Of a DNA stretch of 37,847 nt, positions 16,452 through 25,038 are shown piece after piece. Positions within the stretch are counted from its first letter, which is position 1. Each line of letters begins with the position of its first letter. Made by a program: the position numbers and the translations under genes. Location of the stretch: the NCBI RefSeq assembly GCF_001484195.1, contig NZ_LLYW01000027.1, forward strand, positions 1 through 37,847, given 5' to 3'. Source of the stretch: Thermococcus celericrescens (GTDB lineage: Archaea > Methanobacteriota_B > Thermococci > Thermococcales > Thermococcaceae). The notes under the pieces are model-generated. The model had not been told where the DNA came from. It was given only the letters and a program-made list of their open reading frames with translations, and ran no database searches.

Positions 16452-17411
16452 ATGCCATTTGCTGGAGCAGCGCTTATCATAATCGGAGTGTTCCTTTTGA
16501 TAATGCTTCTGCTGAGCGTGAAGGTGATCCGTCCGTATCAGAAGGGTCTCGTCGAGAGGCTCGGAAAGTTCAACAGAATCCTGGAACCGGGAATACACTT
16601 CATAATACCCTTCATGGAGCGCGTCAAGGTTGTGGACATGCGCGAGCACGTCGTCGATGTGCCGCCGCAGGAGGTCATCTGTAAGGACAACGTCGTCGTC
16701 ACCGTCGATGCCATCGTTTACTACCAGATACTCGACCCCGTCAAGGTCGTTTACAACGTCAGCAACTTCCTGATGGCCATCATCAAGCTCGCCCAGACCA
16801 ACCTCCGTGCCATCATCGGTGAGATGGAGCTCGACGAAACGCTGAGCGGAAGGGACATCATCAACGCCAAGCTGAGGGAAGAGCTTGACAAGATAACCGA
16901 CCGCTGGGGTGTCAAGATAACCCGCGTTGAGATACAGCGCATAGACCCGCCGCGGGACATACAGGAGGCCATGGCCAAGCAGATGACTGCTGAGCGTGAG
17001 AAGAGGGCCATGATACTCCTCGCGGAGGGCGAAAGGGAGAGCAAGATAAAGAAAGCCGAGGGTGAAAAGCAGGCAGCCATACTCCAGGCCGAGGGTGAGA
17101 AGCAGAGGCAGATACTGGTCGCGGAAGGTCAGGCCGAGGCAATACGGAAGGTTCTCGAGGCACTCTCGATGGCCGACGAGAAGTACCTCGCCCTCCAGTA
17201 CATCGAGAAGCTCCCCGAGCTCGGAAGGCAGGGCAACCTGATCGTGCCCTACGACACCGAATCCCTAATCGGACTGCTGAGGATACTCCAGAAGGTGAAG
17301 GACATCCCGATGCCCGAGACGCCCAAGCCTTCCAGCGGCGATGGTGGGGAGGAAGTGACCCCCTCCGAGCCGGGTGAAGGTGGCTCAGATTTGAATCCGG
17401 AAAAGGCTTAA
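16452..17411 (+). CDS. Stomatin-like SPFH/band-7 membrane protein (slipin)
   Basis: 319 residues. One N-terminal hairpin or transmembrane segment (LIIIGVFLLIMLLLSVKVI, about 7-25) precedes the SPFH domain, which opens RPYQKGLVERLGKFNRILEP and includes DMREHVVDVPPQEVICKDN. The C-terminal third is a coiled coil of AEGE repeats (KKAEGEKQAAILQAEGEKQ, about 198-216). Such proteins oligomerise into ring or cage scaffolds at the membrane. In Pyrococcus horikoshii the homologue PH1511 works with the NfeD-type protease PH1510. Here the next gene, 32 nt downstream, encodes a short NfeD protein without the protease part, so the pair is a scaffold plus its OB-fold partner. ATG 16452 follows GGAGGAGAT. 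Confidence 0.93.
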   Translation: MPFAGAALIIIGVFLLIMLLLSVKVIRPYQKGLVERLGKFNRILEPGIHFIIPFMERVKVVDMREHVVDVPPQEVICKDNVVVTVDAIVYYQILDPVKVVYNVSNFLMAIIKLAQTNLRAIIGEMELDETLSGRDIINAKLREELDKITDRWGVKITRVEIQRIDPPRDIQEAMAKQMTAEREKRAMILLAEGERESKIKKAEGEKQAAILQAEGEKQRQILVAEGQAEAIRKVLEALSMADEKYLALQYIEKLPELGRQGNLIVPYDTESLIGLLRILQKVKDIPMPETPKPSSGDGGEEVTPSEPGEGGSDLNPEKA

Positions 17412-17443
17412 AGGCCCTTTCTTAATTTTTGATGGTGGTGAGC

Positions 17444-17863
17444 ATGGAAGCGCTCCCAATTTCCCTTCTTATCCTCGGCCTCCTCGTGATAGCCCTGGAC
17501 ATGATGGTTACCGCGTTCATAACCCCGATCGGAATAGCGATGGTCGTCATGGGGCTCCTGATGGGGTTCGGGGTGAGCTTCACGGAGAGCTTCGTCGCGG
17601 CCCTCATAGCGGCGGTAATCTCGTACATAATCGTTGGCCGCTACGTAAGAAATGATGTCCAGGATGCCGGAAAGGGCAAGTACACCTTCGAGCTGAAGGG
17701 CAAGCGCGGGAAGGTGGTTGAAATAGGAAAGGACCACTACATCGTCGAGCTTGAGGGGGACAGGTGGATAGCGCTGGCCGAGGGGGACGAAAAGCCCGGA
17801 ATCGGCGACACCGTTGAGGTCGTCAATGTGGACGGCGTCAAGCTCATGGTCAGGAAGGTCTGA
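17444..17863 (+). CDS. Short NfeD-family membrane protein
   Basis: 139 residues. Three or so closely packed hydrophobic helices ([52 protein letters not shown]) fill residues 4-66. A C-terminal OB-fold domain of NfeD type covers about 80-139 ([20 protein letters not shown] then [19 protein letters not shown]). The ClpP-like serine protease domain of long NfeD proteins is absent. It follows the stomatin gene directly, the usual pairing. The start is ATG 17444 after GGTGGTGA; the in-frame TTG, ATG and GTG codons at 17429-17438 overlap that site. The last 14 nt overlap the convergent amidohydrolase gene. Confidence 0.88.
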   Translation: MEALPISLLILGLLVIALDMMVTAFITPIGIAMVVMGLLMGFGVSFTESFVAALIAAVISYIIVGRYVRNDVQDAGKGKYTFELKGKRGKVVEIGKDHYIVELEGDRWIALAEGDEKPGIGDTVEVVNVDGVKLMVRKV

Positions 17864-19106
17864 ACTCCGCCCACAGCTCCTCCATCCTTTTTCCAAGTTT
17901 CGTGAACAGGCCGTTTCTGTAAACGATCTCTCCGTTCACCATGACCAGCTCGACATCGCTTCCCCGGGCCGAGTAAACCACATGGGAGTGTGGGTTCTCC
18001 CCGGGAAGGAACTGGGCCTTTCTGGCGTTTATCAGGACTAGATCCGCGAGGTAGCCGGGCTTTATGAGGCCCGCCCTCAGCCCGAGGGCCTTTGCACCCC
18101 CGACCGTAGCCCAGCGGAAAACTTCCCTCGCCGAGGCGACGTCAGTTCTTCTCCTCCAGACCTTGTTCAGAACCGCCGCGAAGCGCATCTCCGTGAACAT
18201 GTCCATCAGGCCCACTGGATTAGGGGAGTCGTTTCCGAGGGCGATGTTCGTTCCCCTCTCAAAGAGTTCTATTATCGGGGCTATCCTTCCCTCAAGCTTT
18301 GCCATGCTCAGGGAGCAGTGAACGAGCGCCGCACCGCTTTTCGCGTAGAGGGAAACCTCTGAATCGCTCAGATAGATGCCGTGGACGCCAATAAGGTTGT
18401 CCCCAAGTACGCCGGCCCTTTTGAGGTATTCCACGGGGGAGAGACCGTAGCGGCGTTTGACCTCCAGCACCTCCCCCATGCTCTGGGAGAGGTGAACGTG
18501 AATCAGGGCGTTCCTACCGCGGGCAAACTCGCCGATTTCCCTCATCAGCTCGAGGGACACCGTGTTGGTGGCGTGGGGCGCGAGGGTGGGGGTCACGAGC
18601 TCATCCTTCCCCACCCAGTCCTTAAAGAACCTGAAGCCCTCCTCGGGCGCGGCTATAGGGAAGTCAATCGTATCCATAACGGTCTGGCCGATGAAGGCCC
18701 TTATTCCAACTTCCTGGGCAGCCTTCGCTATTTCGTCGGCGAAGAAGTAGTGGTCGTTTATCGTCGTCGAACCGTTGGCCAGCGCCTCAGCCATTCCGAG
18801 GAGCGCCCAGCGGCGAACGTCCCCGGGCTCCCACTCCAGCTCCGCGGGCCATATGACGTCGCTGAGCCACCTTTCTATAGGCACGTCCTCACCAAGGCCC
18901 CGGAACTTCGACATGGCGGTGTGGGTGTGGGCGTTGACCAGGCCAGGCAGGATGATGTAGCCGTCTCCCCCGTAAACTTCATCGACGGCGTATTCACCGA
19001 CCCTTTTCCGGGGGATGACGTCCCGAATGAACCCGTTTTCCACTATGACCGCGATGTTCTTTCTGGCCGATCCGCAGTCAACGGCGGTTCCTATAAGTGC
19101 GAACAT
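17850..19106 (-). CDS. Amidohydrolase, MTA/SAH deaminase-like
   Basis: 418 residues, metal-dependent TIM-barrel hydrolase of the ATZ/TRZ group. [19 protein letters not shown] gives the HxH metal site. [11 protein letters not shown] and [12 protein letters not shown] supply the later histidines, and the metal Asp is in [35 protein letters not shown] is typical of the 5'-methylthioadenosine/S-adenosylhomocysteine deaminase branch, so removal of the 6-amino group of an adenosine derivative is the best guess. The exact substrate cannot be fixed from sequence. The start is ATG 19106 ([12 protein letters not shown]), chosen for GAGGGTGATG upstream; the longer frame has none. Minus-strand ATATTTAAG at about 19137-19147 is its TATA box. 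Confidence 0.85.
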   Translation of the reverse strand: MFALIGTAVDCGSARKNIAVIVENGFIRDVIPRKRVGEYAVDEVYGGDGYIILPGLVNAHTHTAMSKFRGLGEDVPIERWLSDVIWPAELEWEPGDVRRWALLGMAEALANGSTTINDHYFFADEIAKAAQEVGIRAFIGQTVMDTIDFPIAAPEEGFRFFKDWVGKDELVTPTLAPHATNTVSLELMREIGEFARGRNALIHVHLSQSMGEVLEVKRRYGLSPVEYLKRAGVLGDNLIGVHGIYLSDSEVSLYAKSGAALVHCSLSMAKLEGRIAPIIELFERGTNIALGNDSPNPVGLMDMFTEMRFAAVLNKVWRRRTDVASAREVFRWATVGGAKALGLRAGLIKPGYLADLVLINARKAQFLPGENPHSHVVYSARGSDVELVMVNGEIVYRNGLFTKLGKRMEELWAEFRPS

Positions 19107-19133
19107 CCCATCACCCTCTTGGACATCTGACGC

Positions 19134-19150
19134 GCAGGTACTTAAATATT
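19134..19150 (-). promoter_or_regulatory. Amidohydrolase gene promoter
   Basis: Minus-strand CAAAATATTTAAGTACC contains a strong TATA box about 35 nt before the ATG at 19106, placing the leader and its GAGGGTGAT ribosome binding site within one short 5' UTR. Confidence 0.5.
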
Positions 19151-19177
19151 TTGACATATCGACATAAAGTTGCCCAA

Positions 19178-19345
19178 AGGGTTTAAATGGGGAGTGTCCC
19201 GAATATCCCCCATGCCACTACTGATAATCGTCAGACTCGGGATTGGGACGGTCACCCTGTGGCCGAATTGACGCTCTTCTGGGAGCCGTTGCTCCAAATC
19301 GCTACCGTTATAAAGCCCCCCTCAAAGCCTCTGGAGGTGGTAATG
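19178..19345 (+). promoter_or_regulatory. asnS upstream region with two TATA boxes and small hairpins
   Basis: The gap holds GGGTTTAAATGG (about 19179-19190) and, nearer the gene, CCGTTATAAAGCC (19306-19318). The second TATA alone would start asnS transcription near 19337, giving a leader under 10 nt. The first is unassigned; it could start a longer leader or a small RNA. Between them GGTCAC-CCT-GTGGCC (19251-19265) and GCTC-TTCTGG-GAGC (19273-19286) can form hairpins. There is no T-box or known riboswitch pattern, and no box C/D pair. Confidence 0.35.
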
Positions 19346-20638
19346 ATGATTGATAAGATTTACTGTGTCGATGTTCAGCCCGATATGGAAGGTAAACGCG
19401 TCAAGCTCGCAGGATGGGTTTACAGAAAGAGGGAAGTGGGAAAGAAGGTCTTCATAGTCCTCCGCGATTCAAGCGGGATAATTCAGGCCATATTTAAGAA
19501 AGAGCTGAGTGAGGAAGCCTACGAAAAAGCCAAAAAGGCGGGTATAGAGTCGAGCGTCATCATCGAAGGAACCGTCAGGGCAGACCCCCGCGCGCCCACC
19601 GGTGTTGAGATTCAGGCGGACAGAATTGAGATCGTGCAGAACGTGGACTTCTTCCCGATAACGAAGGACGCGAGCGAAGAGTTCCTCCTCGACGTCAGGC
19701 ACCTTCACCTGCACTCACCCAAGGTCGCCACGATAATGAAGGTCAAGGCGACGATGATGCAAGCAGCTAGAGAGTGGCTCCTCCAGGACGGTTGGTACGA
19801 GGTCTTTCCCCCGATACTCGTCACCGGTGCCGTCGAGGGTGGAGCGACGCTCTTCAAGCTCAAGTACTTCGACAGGACGGCCTACCTCAGTCAGTCGGCC
19901 CAGCTCTACCTTGAGGCCGCCATCTTCGGCCTTGAAAAAGTCTGGTCGCTCACGCCGAGCTTTAGAGCGGAGAAGAGCAGGACCAGGAGGCACCTCACCG
20001 AGTTCTGGCACCTTGAGCTTGAAGCGGCGTGGATGGACCTCTGGGACATCATGAAGGTCGAGGAGGAGCTCGTCAGCTACATGGTTCAGCGCACCCTGGA
20101 ACTCAGAAAGAGCGAGGTTGAGACCTTCAGGAAAGACTTAACCACCCTCAAGAACGCGGTTCCGCCCTTCCCGAGGGTGAGCTACGACGAAGCCATAGAC
20201 ATCCTCCAGAGCAAGGGCGTCGAGATAGAGTGGGGAGAGGACATGGGCGCCGACGAGGAGAGGATCCTCACCCAGGAGTTCGAGGCCCCGTTCTTCGTCT
20301 ACGGCTATCCAAAGGGCATTAAAGCATTCTACATGAAGGAGGACCCGGAGGACCCGCGCAAGGTTCTCGCCGCGGACATGCTCGCGCCCGAGGGGTACGG
20401 CGAGATCATCGGCGGTTCCCAGCGTGAGGACGACTACAACAAGCTCGTGCAGCGCATCTTAGAGGAGGGCATGAAGCCGGAGGACTACGGATGGTACCTC
20501 GACCTCAGGAAGTACGGCAGCGTTCCGCACAGCGGCTTCGGCCTCGGCCTTGAGAGGCTCGTCGCCTGGGTGCTGAAGCTCGACCACGTCCGCTGGGCAA
20601 CCCTGTTCCCGAGGACGCCGAGCAGGCTGTATCCGTGA
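19346..20638 (+). CDS. asnS: Asparaginyl-tRNA synthetase
   Basis: Class IIb synthetase, 430 residues, close in length to the P. horikoshii enzyme. An N-terminal OB-fold anticodon-binding domain (VKLAGWVYRKREVGKKVF, residues 18-35) is joined to the catalytic domain. Motif 2 is FRAEKSRTRRHLTEFWHLE and motif 3 is GFGLGLERLVAW. ILVTGAVEGGATLFKLKYF is shared with archaeal AsnRS; archaeal AspRS is otherwise very similar, so the Asn assignment rests on recall of that sequence. Two ATGs stand in tandem. The second (19346) is chosen because GGAGGTGG at 19334-19341 is too close to the first and because related enzymes begin M-I-[DE]-K. Ends RTPSRLYP. Confidence 0.93.
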   Translation: MIDKIYCVDVQPDMEGKRVKLAGWVYRKREVGKKVFIVLRDSSGIIQAIFKKELSEEAYEKAKKAGIESSVIIEGTVRADPRAPTGVEIQADRIEIVQNVDFFPITKDASEEFLLDVRHLHLHSPKVATIMKVKATMMQAAREWLLQDGWYEVFPPILVTGAVEGGATLFKLKYFDRTAYLSQSAQLYLEAAIFGLEKVWSLTPSFRAEKSRTRRHLTEFWHLELEAAWMDLWDIMKVEEELVSYMVQRTLELRKSEVETFRKDLTTLKNAVPPFPRVSYDEAIDILQSKGVEIEWGEDMGADEERILTQEFEAPFFVYGYPKGIKAFYMKEDPEDPRKVLAADMLAPEGYGEIIGGSQREDDYNKLVQRILEEGMKPEDYGWYLDLRKYGSVPHSGFGLGLERLVAWVLKLDHVRWATLFPRTPSRLYP

Positions 20639-20713
20639 GCCCGCTTTCCATTATCTCCTTTATCTCATGGCACGGTCTCAAAGGGAAAAATTAAAACACT
20701 GCCGACCCAGGGC

Positions 20714-21145
20714 TTAAAAAGAGTCGCCATTGTGCGAGAACCTATCCAGTTCCAGGATTAAAAGGAGCCTATCCCCCTTCTTGGCGATGCCCCTTAAATA
20801 CTGGCTCTGCTGGGATTCCAGTGCTCGGGGAACTTTTTCAATTTGTTCCTCATTTAAGGACACGACGTCCGAGACATCGTCCACAACGAAGCCCACGATA
20901 TCCTCCCCGGCATCAACGAGAATTATCTTCTTGTCTTCGATGGGACCCTCCTCATAGTACCCAAGGACTTTCTTCAAGTTCAATATTGGGATTACCTGTC
21001 CCCTTAGATTTACAATACCCTCCACTTCTTCCGGCGCCTGTGGTACCTTTGTTATTGGCATCATCTCCTTGATCTCACGAACTTTCGAAATGTCCATGCA
21101 GAACTCCTCTGATCCAACGGTAAATGCAACAAACTGGTGCTCCAT
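20714..21145 (-). CDS. cheW: Chemotaxis coupling protein CheW
   Basis: 143 residues, the full length for a single SH3-like CheW. It links chemoreceptors to the CheA kinase in signalling arrays. HQFVAFTVGSEEFCMDISKV opens the domain. GIVNLRGQVIPILNLKKVLG is the conserved receptor/kinase-binding segment, and VVDDVSDVVSLNEEQIEK follows. It begins 31 nt after the end of the chemoreceptor gene on the same strand, with GGGGGTGGAATT before ATG 21145, so the two form an operon. No cheA, cheY or archaellum gene lies in the window, so they must work with a che cluster elsewhere or form a side pathway. Confidence 0.93.
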   Translation of the reverse strand: MEHQFVAFTVGSEEFCMDISKVREIKEMMPITKVPQAPEEVEGIVNLRGQVIPILNLKKVLGYYEEGPIEDKKIILVDAGEDIVGFVVDDVSDVVSLNEEQIEKVPRALESQQSQYLRGIAKKGDRLLLILELDRFSHNGDSF

Positions 21146-21176
21146 AATTCCACCCCCGAAAAGGGTAGGGAAAAGG

Positions 21177-22295
21177 TTAAAGCCCCTTGGTCAGGAGCGC
21201 TATGAGATCCTCCATTCTTCTATGGAGTTCGTCTGTTGCCCTAGAGATTTCTTCAAGAGCAGCATTCTGTTCCTGAGCCGAGGAGCTGACCTCCTCCGCA
21301 GCTGCAGTGTTTTCCTCGGCACTCGCAGCGAGAGCATCTACAGCCTGAAGAACCTTCTGAACTTCATTCTCCGCCTCTTCGACCTTCTGTTTCAGTTCTT
21401 CCATCTGGGGACCAAGTTCAGACACGAGTTCGTTGATGTTGGTCATGTATGCAATGGTTTCTTCTAGGATGCCACTTGCTTCTTCCACTACACTAACACC
21501 ATTCTCAGCCGCACTGGCAGCTTCATCAACCCTTTCGGTCATCGTCTCAATTATCTTTTTGATGTTGTTCGCGGCATCCTTGCTTTCCTCCGCAAGTTTG
21601 CGGATCTCCTGGGCGACGACCGCGAAGCCCCTGCCGGCCTCCCCAGCTCTTGCAGCTTCAATCGCCGCGTTGAGAGCCAGAAGGTTTGTCTGCCCGGCAA
21701 TACCAGTAATAACGTTGGTTATCTCTCCAATCTGTTTTCCCATCTCCTTCACAGCCTGGATAGTCTGCGTAATGTTCGTCATAACATCCTGAATCTTCGT
21801 AATCTCCTGAGTCGCAAGTCTGCCCCTCTCTTCCCCCTCCTTGGAGATAGAGACGACCTCATCCACAGCTGCACTCACATGATCAGTGGCTTGGCTGGTA
21901 ACAGCGACGGTATCCTGAACGACATCCATTGCGTTTTTGATTTCAGAAATCGTCTCCTGCTGGCGCTGGGCTTCGATGCTGACCTGACTTATAGCCTCAG
22001 TCACCTGGTTAATTGCCTCGCCGATGCCTTGAATATTCTGGGAGAGGGAATCTATCTTTGACTGAACATCATGTGAGACTTCGGATACGGTATGCACAGT
22101 AGTTCCAAGGGCCTCCTTGAGCTTTTCCAGGTTCCTGATGGCATCGTTAATTTCCATCTGAATGTGGGAATCGAGGTTCTCTTCGGAAACCCCTCTCAAA
22201 ATATGAAACACTTCATCAAAAGCTTCGTTAATGGACTCTTCCAAGTCTCTCTCTCTCGGAGTATAGCCAAAGTCCGAGTGTAGTGCTTTTTGCAT
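21177..22295 (-). CDS. Soluble methyl-accepting chemotaxis protein
   Basis: 372 residues, with no transmembrane helix and no HAMP domain. An N-terminal ~95-residue helical segment ([20 protein letters not shown] and onwards) is too short for a usual sensor domain. The rest is the receptor coiled coil. The hairpin tip that binds CheA and CheW is [20 protein letters not shown] followed by [15 protein letters not shown] (about 217-251). Methylation-type Glu/Gln-rich helices flank it, such as [20 protein letters not shown] near the C-terminus. It may report an intracellular cue or pair with another protein's sensor; no PAS, globin or other ligand domain is visible. ATG 22295 follows GGGGGGAGTG; the extension to 22334 has no site. 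Co-transcribed with cheW. Confidence 0.9.
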   Translation of the reverse strand: MQKALHSDFGYTPRERDLEESINEAFDEVFHILRGVSEENLDSHIQMEINDAIRNLEKLKEALGTTVHTVSEVSHDVQSKIDSLSQNIQGIGEAINQVTEAISQVSIEAQRQQETISEIKNAMDVVQDTVAVTSQATDHVSAAVDEVVSISKEGEERGRLATQEITKIQDVMTNITQTIQAVKEMGKQIGEITNVITGIAGQTNLLALNAAIEAARAGEAGRGFAVVAQEIRKLAEESKDAANNIKKIIETMTERVDEAASAAENGVSVVEEASGILEETIAYMTNINELVSELGPQMEELKQKVEEAENEVQKVLQAVDALAASAEENTAAAEEVSSSAQEQNAALEEISRATDELHRRMEDLIALLTKGL

Positions 22296-22325
22296 GGCAC
22301 TCCCCCCAACTGCAGAACATATTGC

Positions 22326-22380
22326 ACTATACACGTCGCTTTACCTTAATAAGTAGTTTTTGTGTATGTATCTGTGTAGG
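22326..22380 (-). promoter_or_regulatory. Chemoreceptor/cheW promoter region
   Basis: Minus-strand CTTATTAAGG at about 22344-22353 is the likely TATA box. ATACAC (22329-22334) and GTGTAT (22362-22367) form a short inverted repeat on either side, and TGTGTA is repeated at 22361 and 22373. These may be binding sites for a regulator, but short repeats of this kind also occur by chance. Confidence 0.3.
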
Positions 22381-22471
22381 TTACTATGTACGTATAGTTC
22401 GAGGGTCGTCCTAGAAGAGCATCCCGTTTTAGATAGCGGATCAGTAAACAATGTCGCAGGCAAAGTTTCTT

Positions 22472-22549
<78 letters not shown>

Positions 22550-22571
22550 TCGCTCCTAAGGTGCAGGGGCG

Positions 22572-22588
22572 CTCTTATAAAAGTTACG
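22572..22588 (-). promoter_or_regulatory. tRNA-Arg promoter
   Basis: Minus-strand GTAACTTTTATAAGAGC is a strong TATA element at the right distance for transcription to start a few bases before the tRNA. It sits just beyond the end of the thiamine-binding protein gene. Confidence 0.6.
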
Positions 22589-22610
22589 GTGGGGAGAAAA
22601 GGAAGAAACC

Positions 22611-23750
22611 TCACCGCCTCCTCCTGAGGAGGAGCGGGAGCACGGCGAGGCCAACCATCAGGGCCGGCCCGCATATGCCAGTGTTATCGGTTTCCCCGCC
22701 GGTTTCGGTGGTCGTCTTCCCGAGTATCTCATCCGGGCTCTTGCCCTCGACCATGAGCTGGGTCCACTGCTTGAGCCAGGTCTCGTAGTTGGTCTCTATC
22801 TCCCTGGAGTCTATTGCGACGGGCTTGTCCACCTTAACCGCGTACTGGAAGACCTCCGGGAGTTCAACGTCTCCGTTAACTGGGTACATCCACTGGTTGA
22901 GTGGGAGCTTCTCCTGAGCCTCCTCGCTTATGAGGAACTCGATGAACTTCTTGGCCAGCTCCTTGTTCTTGGCGCCTTTGATTATTCCCGCGCCCTCTAT
23001 CTGGAGGTAGTTGCCCTCCCTGAAGGCGACGGCTCCGACGTTGGTGTTGTTGTCGTAGTAGACGGTTGCAGCTGGGGAGGTGGCGTAGCTGAGGACGAGC
23101 GGGTACTCACCCTCGCTGAACGCACCCCACGCCTCGCTCCAGCCCTTGACTATCTGAACGTCGTTCTCCTTCAGTTTCTCCCAGTAGTAGAGCCAGTCGT
23201 CGCCGTAGACCGCTATCGTCCAGAGGAGGAAGGCCATTCCCGGCGAGCTCGTGCGCGGGTCTTCGATTATCAGCTTGCCCTTCCACTCCGGCTTGGTGAG
23301 GTCTTCGAGGCTGCTCGGCGGGTTCTGAACCATGTCCTTGCGGTAGTTGATGGCTATGAAACCGTAGTCGTAGGGCGTGAGGTGGTAGGTCGGGTCGAAC
23401 TTCTCAACGATCCAGTCCGGAATTACGTCTGCGTTGGCGGGCTTGTACGGCTCCAGCACACCTGCGTCTATGGCCTTCGCCAGGTAGCTGTTGTCTATGC
23501 CCACAACGACGTCAGCCTGGGGATTGTCCTTCTCGAGGATAAGCCTGTTTAGAACCTCACCGGCGTCACCGATGAGGACGAGGTTCACCTTGACCCCGTA
23601 CTTCTGTTCGAAAAGCGGTACTATCTCCTTCATCCACCACTCGATACTGTCGTAGGAGTAAACCGTCAGCGTCTCTTCAGCCGCGACCGGTTTTGGAACC
23701 AGGAGACCCAGGAGCAGCAGCACGGCGAGGAACGCACCAAGCTTCCTCAT
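22611..23750 (-). CDS. Thiamine ABC transporter substrate-binding protein, CGP-CTERM anchored
   Basis: 379 residues. Signal peptide 1-24 (MRKLGAFLAVLLLLGLLVPK then PVAAEE). The mature part is a class II periplasmic-binding fold of the TbpA/ThiB kind: TLTVYSYDSIEWWMKEIVP at the start, then PQADVVVGIDNSYLAKAI, TPYDYGFIAINYRKDMV, and FIEFLISEEAQEKLPLNQWM. A Thr/Glu-rich spacer (KTTTETGGETDNTG) leads to CGPALMVGLAVLPLLLRRRR, the CGP-CTERM sorting tail of Thermococcales, so the protein is held on the outer face of the membrane. No thiP or thiQ permease or ATPase gene is adjacent. ATG 23750 follows GGAGGTGTT. Thiamine or a pyrimidine relative is likely; iron and other anions are possible for the wider family. 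Confidence 0.85.
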   Translation of the reverse strand: MRKLGAFLAVLLLLGLLVPKPVAAEETLTVYSYDSIEWWMKEIVPLFEQKYGVKVNLVLIGDAGEVLNRLILEKDNPQADVVVGIDNSYLAKAIDAGVLEPYKPANADVIPDWIVEKFDPTYHLTPYDYGFIAINYRKDMVQNPPSSLEDLTKPEWKGKLIIEDPRTSSPGMAFLLWTIAVYGDDWLYYWEKLKENDVQIVKGWSEAWGAFSEGEYPLVLSYATSPAATVYYDNNTNVGAVAFREGNYLQIEGAGIIKGAKNKELAKKFIEFLISEEAQEKLPLNQWMYPVNGDVELPEVFQYAVKVDKPVAIDSREIETNYETWLKQWTQLMVEGKSPDEILGKTTTETGGETDNTGICGPALMVGLAVLPLLLRRRR

Positions 23751-23858
23751 GGCAACACCTCCAAATACTCGGTTTTGATTCCCAATAAGGGGGTAATAAC
23801 CGGATTAATAAAGCTTTGCTTCCCAGTTTCGGGAAGTCGGAAAAAGTTGAGAATGAAG

Positions 23859-24791
23859 TCAGAGCCTCACGGCACCGGTGGTGTAGGCGTACAGGAAGTA
23901 TGCGTACACTGCCAGAAAAACACCCGCAGTAACCCTGTCTATCCTTCCCGTGAGCCTCAGGACGGCGGTTAGGAGCCCCATAACGAGGAGGGTCAGCGGC
24001 AGGGTGAAGGTGTAAACCGTCGCATCCACCTTTATGGGGTTTATCAGAGACGCTATTCCTATGACCATAAGCACGTCGAGTATGTTGGCGCCGATTATGT
24101 TGCCGACGCTTATGTTGGGCAGCCTCTTGAGGGTGGCCATGAGGGAGTTCGTGAGCTCCGGCAGGGAGGTGCCTATGGACACCATCGTCAGACCGATCAC
24201 GATTTCCGGGACACCGTAGGCCCTGGCTATCGTTACGGCGCTGTCCACGACCAGTTTGGCGCCGATGACCACGACCAGACCGCTTCCGAGCATTATCAGG
24301 GCATCCCTGCGGGGGTCACGGGTTCCGCCCTCGGGAAGTTCCTCGAGCGTCATGTGCTTCCGGTAGAGGTAGTAGAGGAAGCCGAAGTAGATGAGTATGA
24401 GGCTGGCACCGTCGAGCCGGCTTATGGTCCCGTCGTGCATGAGCAGGCCCGCGTAGGCGGTGACGGCCACCATGAAGAGGGCATTTTTCCAGGCGGCTCT
24501 CTCAACGCTGAGGGGCATTATCAGGGCCGAGACTCCGAGGATGAGAGCTATGTTGGCGAGGGCGCTTCCTATGGCGTTTCCCAGGGCGATGTCCGGGTTC
24601 CCCTGGTAGGAGGATATGGCCGAGACCGTTACCTCCGGCAGTGTGGTGGCGATGCTCGCGAGGACGAGTGCGATTATGAACTCACTGACGCCGAACCCCT
24701 TGGCGACGCGGGAGGCCGCCTCCACGAAGTAATCGCTCCCCTTGATGAGAAGAACCAGACCAACGGCGAAGAGGATTATTTCAACTATCAC
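23859..24791 (-). CDS. Calcium/sodium antiporter (CaCA family, YrbG-like)
   Basis: 310 residues, around ten hydrophobic helices, with the two inverted alpha repeats that form the ion path. Repeat 1 has ALVLASIATTLPEVTVSAIS and GNAIGSALANIALILG. Repeat 2 has GLTMVSIGTSLPELTNSLMA and GNIIGANILDVLMVIG. The Glu in each LPE and the Asn/Asp in the GN(A/I)IG helices match the cation ligands of this family. A basic loop (about 145-165) separates the halves. The direction is probably calcium export driven by sodium, though proton coupling cannot be excluded. The start is GTG 24791, after GGTGGGAG. TATA ATGTTTTAAATGC is at about 24823-24836. It lies 108 nt upstream of the thiamine-binding gene with no sign of shared function. 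Confidence 0.9.
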   Translation of the reverse strand: MIVEIILFAVGLVLLIKGSDYFVEAASRVAKGFGVSEFIIALVLASIATTLPEVTVSAISSYQGNPDIALGNAIGSALANIALILGVSALIMPLSVERAAWKNALFMVAVTAYAGLLMHDGTISRLDGASLILIYFGFLYYLYRKHMTLEELPEGGTRDPRRDALIMLGSGLVVVIGAKLVVDSAVTIARAYGVPEIVIGLTMVSIGTSLPELTNSLMATLKRLPNISVGNIIGANILDVLMVIGIASLINPIKVDATVYTFTLPLTLLVMGLLTAVLRLTGRIDRVTAGVFLAVYAYFLYAYTTGAVRL

Positions 24792-24856
24792 TTTCTCCCA
24801 CCGGGCTGTTTCTTGGTTGGTAGCATTTAAAACATTTGGTGTCTTTTGGTTTGCGT

Positions 24857-24873
24857 AATTTTTAAAATATTCT
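24857..24873 (+). promoter_or_regulatory. Promoter of the structured RNA candidate
   Basis: Plus-strand AATTTTTAAAATATT is a strong TATA-like element in an AT-rich stretch. The usual spacing puts the transcript start near 24890, where the G+C-rich, foldable segment begins. No protein start follows on this strand. Confidence 0.4.
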
Positions 24874-24887
24874 TGGGCTTTGTTTTT

Positions 24888-25038
24888 GAGTGGTGTGATA
24901 GTCCCTGGTATGTGGGGTTTGTAAGCCCAAATGGGGACTGCGAAAATTCATGAAGATGTGGGGAGTTTCCGTTCCCCCCGAAAGCCAGCCAATGAAGACG
25001 AGAGGCCGGAAGGTTGGCCGTGACGAGGCATGCTCACA
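24888..25038 (+). ncRNA. Candidate structured non-coding RNA (~150 nt)
   Basis: This gene-free stretch changes abruptly from AT-rich to G+C-rich and folds. AGTCCC (24900-24905) pairs with GGGACT (24934-24939), enclosing a smaller GGGTT/AAGCCC-type hairpin. GGGGA (24960-24964) pairs with TCCCC (24973-24977). GCCAA (24988-24992) pairs with TTGGC (25014-25018), extended by GCC/GGC across an internal loop containing GTGACGA. GAGTG (24888-24892) can close the whole against CACTC-like CATGCTC (up to 25035), directly before ACA at 25036-25038, which would suit an H/ACA-type RNA. ATGAAGA occurs twice. I do not recognise a named family. The minus strand has its own TATA-like CTTTTGTAAAG at about 25043-25053, so strand is uncertain. 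Confidence 0.4.

Noticed and set aside
19201-19345. T-box or known riboswitch upstream of asnS
   Set aside because: No T-box sequence or specifier loop, and T-boxes are not known in archaea; the hairpins are short.
21177-22334. N-terminal extension of the chemoreceptor to 22334
   Set aside because: [13 protein letters not shown] lacks a ribosome binding site and would place the start upstream of the strong GGGGGGAGTG serving ATG 22295.
24888-25038. Box C/D guide RNA
   Set aside because: ATGAAGA occurs twice and resembles box C, but no CTGA box D follows at a usable distance on that strand.
24888-25038. RNase P, SRP RNA or 5S rRNA
   Set aside because: Too short or lacking the conserved core motifs of each.
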